9,866 nucleotides of DNA from Oscillospiraceae bacterium (GTDB lineage Bacteria > Bacillota > Clostridia > Oscillospirales > Ruminococcaceae). The notes beneath the pieces were generated by a model. That model was not told the origin of the DNA. It ran no database searches and was given only the letters and a program-made list of their open reading frames with translations. Shown here in pieces: positions 5,157-9,866 of this stretch (position 1 is its first letter; every line of letters starts with the position of its first letter). The stretch lies in NCBI GenBank assembly GCA_900768245.1, contig CAAGCE010000166.1:1-9866 (forward strand). The letters run 5' to 3'. The translations under genes and the position numbers were made by a program.

Positions 5157-5960
5157 ATGAAATTAAAAGGTTTTATCACAACAGTATTGTCGGCAGTGAT
5201 GCTTGCAGGTGCTGTTCCGATCAGCGCAGGCGCAGAGGGTATCCTTACAGACAGCGATATTTCATCATTTTCACAGTTGAGCAGAGAAAGCCACGGCTAC
5301 GGTCAAGGACTTGAGTGCGACGATGAAAACCGTCCCACAGGAGCAATGATGTTCAATGATGAGTACAGCTGCTATGACAGCTATGCGATCTTTAACGACG
5401 GCAAAGGCGTGTGCCTGACATTCGATCAGGGCTATGAAAACGGCTATACGGAAAGCATTCTTGATACTCTTAAAGAGAAAAACGTCAAGGCTGTATTTTT
5501 CCTCACAGGCGACTATGCCAAGTCGAATAAAGCACTTGTAAAGCGAATGATCGACGAGGGACACATTATCGGCAATCACGGTATGAAGCATAGATCACTT
5601 CCAACACTTTCACCTGAACAGGCGGAAGAGGAGATAATGTCACTTCATAATTTTGTGCAGCAGGAATATAATTACGATATGACCTATTTTCGTCCGCCCT
5701 GCGGCGAGTATTCCGAGCAGGCACTGGCAGTATGCCAAAAGCTTGGATATAAAACAATGCTCTGGAGCTTCGCCTATTGCGATTGGGACGTGAATAACCA
5801 GCCTGCTGTAAATACAGCTTTTGAACGTGTGTCGGGTGCAGCTCATAACGGAGCGATTTACCTCCTGCACAGCGTTTCAGCCACAAATGCGGAGATCCTG
5901 CCGCAGGTTATTGACAGCATAAGGGTGCAGGGCTATGAATTTACCTTGCCGACAGTATAA
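5157..5960 (+). CDS. pdaA: PdaA-like peptidoglycan N-acetylmuramic acid deacetylase (CE4)
   Basis: A 267-residue secreted enzyme with signal peptide about 1-26 (ISAGA before the cut). The NodB/CE4 domain spans roughly 80-262. Motif 1 is CLTFDQGYENGYT (D90 the likely catalytic base), motif 2 HGMKH (H141 and H145, metal ligands), motif 3 RPPCG (179-183), motif 4 CDWDVNNQ (208-215) and motif 5 LLHSVSATNAE (236-246, H238). The YENGYT and SVSxxNAE stretches are characteristic of the PdaA branch, which removes acetyl groups from muramic acid to make the delta-lactam of spore cortex in Bacillus (known of the family). Classical CE4 enzymes have TFDD; PdaA has TFDN; here it is TFDQ. AAAAGGAAAGG supports the start. 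The gene is alone, with its own promoter and two downstream terminators. A role in sporulation or vegetative wall remodelling cannot be decided. Confidence 0.9.
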   Translation: MKLKGFITTVLSAVMLAGAVPISAGAEGILTDSDISSFSQLSRESHGYGQGLECDDENRPTGAMMFNDEYSCYDSYAIFNDGKGVCLTFDQGYENGYTESILDTLKEKNVKAVFFLTGDYAKSNKALVKRMIDEGHIIGNHGMKHRSLPTLSPEQAEEEIMSLHNFVQQEYNYDMTYFRPPCGEYSEQALAVCQKLGYKTMLWSFAYCDWDVNNQPAVNTAFERVSGAAHNGAIYLLHSVSATNAEILPQVIDSIRVQGYEFTLPTV

Positions 5961-6010
5961 TTAACCACGCTTTCACAACTATTGCATAAGCTTTAGTTAT
6001 GATTTTTCTT

Positions 6011-6042
6011 AGCATATTGATGCAGACAATATGCTTTTGTTT
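6011..6042 (+). terminator. Terminator 1 after the pdaA-like gene
   Basis: AGCATATTG (6011-6019) pairs perfectly with CAATATGCT (6027-6035) around a seven-base loop, followed by TTTGTTT. It lies 50 bp after the stop codon. Confidence 0.75.
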
Positions 6043-6092
6043 AAGCGCACATCTTTTTCGTGCCTCCAAATTTCATTTGTTTTTCTTGTTTT

Positions 6093-6129
6093 CAGGCAAG
6101 CCGAGGAAATTCGGTTTGCCTGTTTTTTT
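6093..6129 (+). terminator. Terminator 2 after the pdaA-like gene (strong)
   Basis: CAGGCAAGCCGA pairs with TCGGTTTGCCTG (one G-T wobble) around a short GGAAAT loop and is followed by seven T residues. It is the strongest terminator in the gap between the pdaA-like gene and the leftward membrane-protein gene. Short open frames crossing it are not credible genes. Confidence 0.9.
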
Positions 6130-6145
6130 GCAGCTTTACGGTTTT

Positions 6146-6215
6146 CTTTTTTATTTTTTTTGGGGGAAAATCAACTTTTGCCTGAGGCTGCAGCAGACGT
6201 GTCCCATACGTTAAA
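6146..6215. repeat. R3: possible remnant of the R repeat family
   Basis: TTTTTTATTTTTTTTGGGGG followed by TTTTGC and CTGC recalls the left end of R1 and R2, and like them it lies directly after a strong rightward terminator. The GGCGGCGG and CCGCCGCGG blocks are missing, so this may be only a T/G-rich coincidence. Confidence 0.3.
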
Positions 6216-6233
6216 AAGCACATACTGTTACTG

Positions 6234-6394
6234 ATACTAATAACCATTTAACCTATGGATAAAATACGGTGGCTATAATACGCCCACTCTGCATCAAACT
6301 CCCTTGAAAGGCGGCAGTCTGTCTGCGGTCGTTTTCTTTGATTGGACGTATTCTATCCACCGTTTTTATCCATAGAACAAATGGTTATTAGTAT
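6234..6394 (-). repeat. E2: 161-bp palindromic element (MITE-like), subfamily 2
   Basis: The ends ATACTAATAACCATTT (6234-6249) and AAATGGTTATTAGTAT (6379-6394) pair perfectly over 16 bp. Then AAC lies opposite AAC (unpaired), and CTATGGATAAAA pairs with TTTTATCCATAG. Complementarity continues with few mismatches to about 54 bp (ACGGTGG, AATACG, CCA). The asymmetric interior, read on the minus strand, carries CAAGGGAGTTTGATGCAG, which sets the orientation opposite to E1 and E3. TA occurs at both termini. It fills the gap between the pdaA terminators and the leftward terminator at 6441. No open frame is inside. Confidence 0.88.
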
Positions 6395-6440
6395 GAGGGC
6401 ATTGTAACGGTAAAAAGTGCCGCTCCGCAAATTATGCTGT

Positions 6441-6493
6441 AAAAAATAAATAGAGAAACAGCGGCAGCCATTTTACAGAATGACCGCCGCTGC
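6441..6493 (-). terminator. Terminator of the leftward membrane-protein gene
   Basis: On the minus strand CAGCGGC (plus 6486-6492) pairs with GCCGCTG (plus 6459-6465); inner bases GTCATT and AATGGC extend the helix. It is followed by a T-rich run (A-rich 6441-6458 on the plus strand). It begins 6 bases after the stop codon. Confidence 0.82.
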
Positions 6494-6498
6494 AAATA

Positions 6499-7569
6499 TT
6501 ATATAGTATCGAAATTGCTGTCAGAGCTATTTGAATTTGAATTTTCGGTGTTGTCAAGCGAGTCAATATCAATGTCACTGCTTTCGATTCCGAATAAATT
6601 ATCGTCGGCAAATTCGCTGCCGTAATCATCACAATTGTTATCCAGTGAATCCATATTGAGCGCAGAAGTGTCAATGTCGTTCATATCTACGCTTTCAGAA
6701 GCATCAGGGGAGCTTTGGAGCGGCTCAGGTGAAACATTCTGAACAGCAGGCTGCACAGGCTGTATAGGCTGCTGTTCAGATGCGCTGACAGCGGGAGCGG
6801 GCTGCTCAGCCTTAGGATAAACAGGCATATTATACGGAGAATTTTCCATAGCAGGAGGCTGATACATAGGTGAGTTGTTTATAGGTTTCCTGCTTGAAAC
6901 TATGAAAATAATTGCAATGATAACGAGCGCACCGAGTCCGATTGCGGACATAATAAGACCTGATTTAATGCGGGCATCAGCGTCATATTCTTCAATTTCA
7001 TAAGGAACGATGTACTGATTCATAGTTGAAGTATCGTATGAATCAAACCATTCATTAGCCTTGAACCAGTCTATAAGATAGCTGCGGACGTCCGATTCAA
7101 GAGGTTTCACCTTTCCTGTAATAAAGAAATCGTGCCATTCGACCTCTTCGCCATTTAGGTAATCATAGGTATCATCTGTAATAGCATCCATCATTTTTAC
7201 GGAATTTTTATTTTTTACAAGAACGGTTATGTATTTTTCGCCCTCTTCATTATCGGAAACTATCGGCATAAGGTAGTAGCTGCCTGTGACACTTGAAGAT
7301 GTTTCTACGCCGTATGATTTGGTAGTTGTTGTTTCTTCACAGAAGCAGCCGTAAAGATAGAGTACACTTCCGTAAACATTTTGTTTGTCGTGATATTCCG
7401 AGCCTGCCATAATTGTAATGTCATTTTCGTGATTTTCATAAGCCTTTGAAATGTCGGACTTGAAAATTGAAGCAGAAATAACATCATAAAAGCCCATAAC
7501 CGTAATTACCCCGAATACGATTATCAAAGAAATAATGCGCCATTTGCGGTTTGCAATGAAGAATGTCAT
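6499..7569 (-). CDS. Two-pass membrane protein of unknown family with Pro-rich and acidic cytoplasmic tail
   Basis: From the ATG at 7567-7569 the product has 356 residues. The frame can be extended to a TTG five codons upstream, but that TTG is part of TTGAGGGGTAATATTATG, where GAGGGG is clearly the ribosome binding site of the ATG, so I use the ATG. Membrane segments lie at about 12-33 and 203-225. The 34-202 region between them should be outside the cell if both ends are inside; it contains TTTTKSYGVETSSS and a mixed alpha/beta-looking remainder without a motif I recognise. Residues 229-290 are rich in Pro and Gln (QPAPAV, QQPIQPVQPAVQ); 291-356 are strongly acidic with a repeated unit (NMDSLDNN, DIDSLDNTE) and a Ser/Asn end. 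The tail looks disordered and could be a docking or phosphorylation region. Function unknown. It has its own promoter and terminator. Confidence 0.85.
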   Translation of the reverse strand: MTFFIANRKWRIISLIIVFGVITVMGFYDVISASIFKSDISKAYENHENDITIMAGSEYHDKQNVYGSVLYLYGCFCEETTTTKSYGVETSSSVTGSYYLMPIVSDNEEGEKYITVLVKNKNSVKMMDAITDDTYDYLNGEEVEWHDFFITGKVKPLESDVRSYLIDWFKANEWFDSYDTSTMNQYIVPYEIEEYDADARIKSGLIMSAIGLGALVIIAIIFIVSSRKPINNSPMYQPPAMENSPYNMPVYPKAEQPAPAVSASEQQPIQPVQPAVQNVSPEPLQSSPDASESVDMNDIDTSALNMDSLDNNCDDYGSEFADDNLFGIESSDIDIDSLDNTENSNSNSSDSNFDTI

Positions 7570-7613
7570 AATATTACCCCTCAAATATTAATATGAAACA
7601 CATACTACAAAAA

Positions 7614-7642
7614 ATATTAACATAATTAAACGATTAAGTCAA
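7614..7642 (-). promoter_or_regulatory. Promoter of the leftward membrane-protein gene
   Basis: On the minus strand TTGACT (plus 7637-7642) and TAATAT (plus 7614-7619) are 17 bp apart, with a TGn extension before the -10 box. Its -35 box is 18 bp from the -35 box of the divergent purA promoter. Confidence 0.75.
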
Positions 7643-7660
7643 TAAGTTTTTTTAAATAAG

Positions 7661-7689
7661 TTGACATAATGCAAGAAATCTGATATAAT
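7661..7689 (+). promoter_or_regulatory. Consensus sigma-A promoter of purA
   Basis: TTGACA (7661-7666), a 17-bp spacer and TATAAT (7684-7689) match the consensus fully, and TGA before the -10 box gives an extended -10. Transcription would start near 7696, leaving a leader of about 125 nt. Confidence 0.93.
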
Positions 7690-7699
7690 ACAATGTGGT

Positions 7700-7816
7700 A
7701 GTTTGTGCATTGCTGTAATACGGTAAAGCAAACTCATTGATTGTGTATAAATTTCAGCTTCCTGACAGCGGCAGGGTGGCTGATAAAATAAATTTTTCTG
7801 CCGCTGGGAAACGGAG
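7700..7816 (+). promoter_or_regulatory. Structured leader of purA
   Basis: Two helices stand out. AGTTTG and CAAACT (about 7700-7738) close a region that contains the weaker pair TTGCT/GGTAA. CAGCGGCAG (7766-7774) pairs perfectly over 9 bp with CTGCCGCTG (7798-7806), and this hairpin ends six bases before the GGAG ribosome binding site (7813-7816). No T tract follows, so it is not a terminator. I do not recognise a purine or ZTP riboswitch. A role in translational control of purA is an inference. Confidence 0.45.
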
Positions 7817-7821
7817 CTTTT

Positions 7822-9096
7822 ATGTCTGCTAATATTGTAATAGGTACACAATGGGGCGATGAAGGTAAGGGCAAGGTAATTGATATTCTTGCGTCAAGAG
7901 CTGAAGTAGTTGTTCGTTCACAGGGCGGCAACAATGCAGGTCATACTGTTGCAAGCAACGGCGAAACCTATAAGCTTCATCTTATTCCGTCAGGAATTCT
8001 CTATAAGGATACACTTTGCCTTATCGGTGCAGGTGTTGTATTAAATCCTGAAGATCTTCTCGGCGAGATAGATTCACTTGAAGCAAGAGGTATCTCCTGC
8101 GATAACCTGAGAATTGACCCAAGAGCACATATCGTTATGCCTTGGCATATTATCCTCGACGGACTTTCCGAAAAGTTCAGAGGCAATATGGACATCGGTA
8201 CTACAAAAAGAGGTATCGGCCCGACATATATGGATAAGTATGAGCGTTCAGGAATCAGATTTTATGACCTTATCCACCCTGAGGTATTTGCAGAAAAAGC
8301 AAGAACGACAGGCAAGCTGAGAAATAAGATCATTACAGCTGTTTTCGGCGGTGAAGCTGTTGATATTGAAGCTGTGATAAAGGAATATACAGAATACGGC
8401 AAGCGTCTTGCAAAATATGAAGCTGATGTTTCAGTCCTCACATATGAAGCTGTAAAGGCAAATAAGAATATCCTCTTTGAAGGCGCACAGGCAACATTGC
8501 TTGATATTGACTTCGGAACATATCCATACGTTACAAGCTCACACCCGCTTTCCGCAGGTGTGTGCGTAGGCACAGGCGTAGGCCCTACTGTGATCGATAA
8601 TATTTACGGCGTTGCAAAGGCATATACGACCCGTGTAGGCAAAGGACCGTTCCCAACAGAGCTTAACGATGCAACAGGGGATTATATCAGAGAAAAAGGC
8701 CATGAGTTCGGTACAATTACAGGCCGTCCAAGAAGAACAGGTTGGTTCGATTCCGTGATTATCCGTCACGCAGTAAGAGTAAACGGACTTAACTGCCTCG
8801 TTGTAAATAAGCTTGATACACTTGCAGGGATCGATACATTGAAGATATGCGTTGCATATAAGAAGCCTGACGGTACGATCGTTAAGGATTTCCCTGCAAC
8901 ACTTGAAGAGCTTGAAGGCTGCGAGCCGGTTTACGAGGAATATCCGGGATTTAACGACGATATTTCAAGCTGCCGTACATTTGATGAGCTTCCTGAGATC
9001 TGTAAGGGCTATATCAAGCGTCTTGAAGAACTTTGCGAATGTAAGATCGCAATGGTAGGCGTAGGACCTGACAGAGAACAGCAGATCGAAAGATAA
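7822..9096 (+). CDS. purA: Adenylosuccinate synthetase
   Basis: A cytosolic 424-residue enzyme that joins IMP and aspartate using GTP to make adenylosuccinate, the first committed step from IMP to AMP. Seen motifs: QWGDEGKGK (10-18, catalytic D13 and the GTP P-loop), GGNNAGHTV (35-43, catalytic H41), GTTKRGIGPTYMDKYERSGIR region with the IMP-binding TT and R, FEGAQATLLDID, GTGVGPTVID, the signature TGRPRRTGWFD, the guanine-binding NKLD, and GVGPDREQQI at the C-terminus. Length is close to the E. coli protein (432). GGAG with a five-base spacer supports the start. It is transcribed alone from a consensus promoter and is followed by a strong terminator. Codon use favours GCA, CTT, AAG as in neighbouring genes, so it looks native. 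Confidence 0.98.
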   Translation: MSANIVIGTQWGDEGKGKVIDILASRAEVVVRSQGGNNAGHTVASNGETYKLHLIPSGILYKDTLCLIGAGVVLNPEDLLGEIDSLEARGISCDNLRIDPRAHIVMPWHIILDGLSEKFRGNMDIGTTKRGIGPTYMDKYERSGIRFYDLIHPEVFAEKARTTGKLRNKIITAVFGGEAVDIEAVIKEYTEYGKRLAKYEADVSVLTYEAVKANKNILFEGAQATLLDIDFGTYPYVTSSHPLSAGVCVGTGVGPTVIDNIYGVAKAYTTRVGKGPFPTELNDATGDYIREKGHEFGTITGRPRRTGWFDSVIIRHAVRVNGLNCLVVNKLDTLAGIDTLKICVAYKKPDGTIVKDFPATLEELEGCEPVYEEYPGFNDDISSCRTFDELPEICKGYIKRLEELCECKIAMVGVGPDREQQIER

Positions 9097-9108
9097 GCAA
9101 AATAATAT

Positions 9109-9154
9109 AGCGTGTCCGCATAGGTGTAACTTCTGTGCGGACACGCTTTTTTAT
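9109..9154 (+). terminator. Strong intrinsic terminator of purA
   Basis: GCGTGTCCGCA (9110-9120) pairs with TGCGGACACGC (9135-9145), followed by TTTTTT. The hairpin begins 14 bases after the purA stop codon. Confidence 0.95.
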
Positions 9155-9176
9155 GTGTTTGATCATAGTTTTGCTT

Positions 9177-9265
9177 TGTTTTTTATTTTTTGGGGGGGCG
9201 GCGGTTCGGGCTTTGCTGTGAACTGTAAAATGGTGTCCGCCGCGGTCGTTAGTTTTGCATTGAAC
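9177..9265. repeat. R2: GC-rich repeat related to the left arm of R1
   Basis: TTTTATTTTTTGGGGGGGCG, then GCGGTT, TTTGCTG, TCCGCCGCGGTCGTTA (about 9235-9251) and TTTTGC follow in the same order and spacing as in R1 (241-320). GCGGCGG and CCGCCGC within it can pair. The inverted right half seen in R1 is not evident here. It lies directly after the purA terminator. Confidence 0.7.
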
Positions 9266-9292
9266 CTTATATGAAGATTTTTTTGTTGTGAT

Positions 9293-9327
9293 TAAAAAAA
9301 CGGAATTGCCGCAATGCAGCAGTTCCG
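9293..9327 (-). terminator. Second leftward terminator after the tRNA operon
   Basis: CGGAATTGC (9301-9309) pairs with GCAGTTCCG (9319-9327) with one wobble. On the minus strand it is followed by seven T residues (A tract 9294-9300), so it would back up the terminator at 9340-9378. Confidence 0.75.
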
Positions 9328-9339
9328 CTTAAAATATGC

Positions 9340-9378
9340 AATAAATAAAAAACTCGAATACAAAATGTATCCGAGTTT
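9340..9378 (-). terminator. First leftward terminator of the Gly-Arg-His tRNA operon
   Basis: On the minus strand AAACTCGGATAC pairs with GTATTCGAGTTT around a short loop (one wobble), followed by TTTTATTTATT. It begins a few bases after the CCA of tRNA-His. Confidence 0.88.
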
Positions 9379-9381
9379 AAG

Positions 9382-9459
9382 TGGGGTGGGAGATGGGATT
9401 CGAACCCACGATCTTCGGGACCACAATCCGACGCTTTAACCGACTAAGCTACACCCACC
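9382..9459 (-). tRNA. tRNA-His (anticodon GTG)
   Basis: Read on the minus strand. The acceptor GTGGGTG pairs with CTCCCAC, and G at -1 (plus 9459) faces C73 (plus 9385), the hallmark of tRNA-His; CCA is encoded at 9384-9382. The anticodon loop TTGTGGT gives GTG. Two non-canonical pairs are visible: T6-T67 in the acceptor and A31-C39 at the end of the anticodon stem. The T arm (GTGGG/CCCAT, TTCGAAT loop) is normal. It is the last gene of the operon. Confidence 0.95.
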
Positions 9460-9462
9460 ATA

Positions 9463-9539
9463 TGGTGCGTCATACTGGATTCGAACCAGTGGCTTACTGC
9501 TTAGAAGGCAGTTACTCTATCCAGCTGAGTTAATGACGC
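9463..9539 (-). tRNA. tRNA-Arg (anticodon TCT)
   Basis: On the minus strand acceptor GCGTCAT pairs with ATGACGC, discriminator A and encoded CCA follow. Anticodon stem ACTGC/GCAGT encloses CTTCTAA with anticodon TCT, which reads AGA/AGG codons. T arm CTGG/CCAG with TTCGAAT. It is the middle gene, three bases from tRNA-His. Confidence 0.96.
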
Positions 9540-9542
9540 ATA

Positions 9543-9616
9543 TGGAGCGAGTGATGGGAATCGAACCCACGCAACCAGCTTGGAAGGCTAGTGTTCTACC
9601 ATTGAACTACACTCGC
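9543..9616 (-). tRNA. tRNA-Gly (anticodon TCC)
   Basis: On the minus strand acceptor GCGAGTG pairs perfectly with CACTCGC, then T and encoded CCA. The loop CTTCCAA gives anticodon TCC, reading GGA/GGG, which complements the Gly-GCC gene at the other end of the window. T arm GTGGG/CCCAT with TTCGATT. First gene of the operon. Confidence 0.97.
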
Positions 9617-9678
9617 AAAGGTATTTTACCTTATCACCAAGGTTTTATTTAAGTAACATCTCCCTGACGACGAAATAT

Positions 9679-9707
9679 ATTATAACACAATAAAATGCTT
9701 TTGTCAA
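9679..9707 (-). promoter_or_regulatory. Consensus promoter of the leftward tRNA operon
   Basis: On the minus strand TTGACA (plus 9702-9707), a 17-bp spacer and TATAAT (plus 9679-9684), with TGT before the -10 box. This is a full-consensus extended promoter, as expected for stable RNA. The leader contains a small hairpin (AAGGTA/TACCTT) just before tRNA-Gly. Confidence 0.93.
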
Positions 9708-9750
9708 GGACTTTTTGAGAAAAAAACCGGATTTTTTCAAATTTTTATTT

Positions 9751-9866
9751 ATACTAATAACCATTTGTTCTATGGATAAAGACGGTGGATAGAATACGTC
9801 CAATCAAAGAAAACGACCGCAGACAGGCTGCCGCCTTTCAAGGGAGTTTGATGCAGAGTGGGCGTA
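9751..9866 (+). repeat. E3: palindromic element, subfamily 2 (cut by the window end)
   Basis: The first 116 bp match the reverse complement of E2 with only two visible differences (AAAGAC for AAAAAC, CAGGCT for CAGACT). The left arm ATACTAATAACCATTT, GTT, CTATGGATAAA, ACGGTGGATAGAATACG and the interior with CAAGGGAGTTTGATGCAG are present; most of the right arm lies beyond the window. It begins 44 bp upstream of the -35 box of the tRNA operon promoter. Confidence 0.88.

Noticed and set aside
5566..5886. Leftward open frames of up to 106 codons under the pdaA-like gene and similar ones under purA
   Set aside because: They are antisense shadows of genes with clear catalytic motifs and have no initiation signals.
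5999..6234. Two overlapping rightward open frames of about 70 codons
   Set aside because: They read through two intrinsic terminators and T-rich sequence, giving Phe/Leu-rich peptides without a ribosome binding site.
7582..7584. TTG as the start of the leftward membrane protein
   Set aside because: The TTG is immediately joined to the GAGGGG site that fits the ATG at 7567-7569, so the ATG is the better start.
7766..7812. ZTP (pfl) riboswitch before purA, suggested by CCGCTGGG
   Set aside because: The conserved 5' part of that motif is missing and the CCGC bases are explained by the 9-bp hairpin.
7639..7934. Leftward open frames in the purA leader and start
   Set aside because: They overlap the consensus purA promoter, the leader hairpin and the purA start; no support from start sites or composition.

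Overview
The window looks like a chromosomal stretch from an AT-rich, Gram-positive Clostridia bacterium, most likely a Ruminococcus-like member of the Oscillospiraceae. This is an inference from protein style: a UPF0297/IreB protein (Firmicutes-specific), a PdaA-type deacetylase, a DUF4358-type lipoprotein, many threonine/serine-rich surface linkers, AGGAG-type ribosome binding sites and tRNA genes that encode CCA. No sequence search could be run.

Layout, left to right. Positions 1-176 hold the end of a tRNA operon (a 3' tRNA fragment, tRNA-Gly(GCC), tRNA-Cys(GCA)) closed by a terminator. Positions 241-639 are non-coding: a degenerate GC-rich palindrome (R1), a hairpin terminator facing left, and a 177-bp palindromic element (E1) that abuts the stop codon of a leftward solute-binding lipoprotein gene (639-2336). 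From a consensus promoter at about 2480 a rightward three-gene operon encodes a membrane-anchored SGNH/GDSL hydrolase, a small multi-pass membrane protein and a DUF4358-like lipoprotein. Next come a monocistronic ireB-like gene (4671-4919) and a monocistronic pdaA-like peptidoglycan deacetylase gene (5157-5960), the latter with a 130-nt structured leader. A 538-nt gap follows, with two terminators, a possible R-family remnant and the palindrome E2 (6234-6394). A leftward gene for an unknown two-pass membrane protein (6499-7569) is divergent from purA (7822-9096); both have near-consensus promoters placed back to back. After the purA terminator lie a second GC-rich repeat (R2), two leftward terminators and a leftward tRNA operon (Gly-TCC, Arg-TCT, His-GTG) with a perfect TTGACA-17-TATAAT promoter. 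The window ends inside a third palindrome (E3), nearly identical to E2 but inverted.

Functionally the middle of the window is weighted to the cell envelope: SGNH hydrolase, DUF4358-like lipoprotein, PdaA-like deacetylase and IreB (in Enterococcus a target of the PASTA kinase that senses wall stress). The SGNH operon and ireB share an identical 11-bp dyad, TTTGCTCAAAT, at the same place inside their promoters, which hints at co-regulation.

The least expected content is the non-coding repeats. The E family has 54-bp terminal inverted repeats whose sequences differ completely between subfamilies but keep pairing, and all copies keep an unpaired GTT/GTT (or AAC/AAC) internal loop 16 bp from the ends. 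The R family sits just 3' of terminators.
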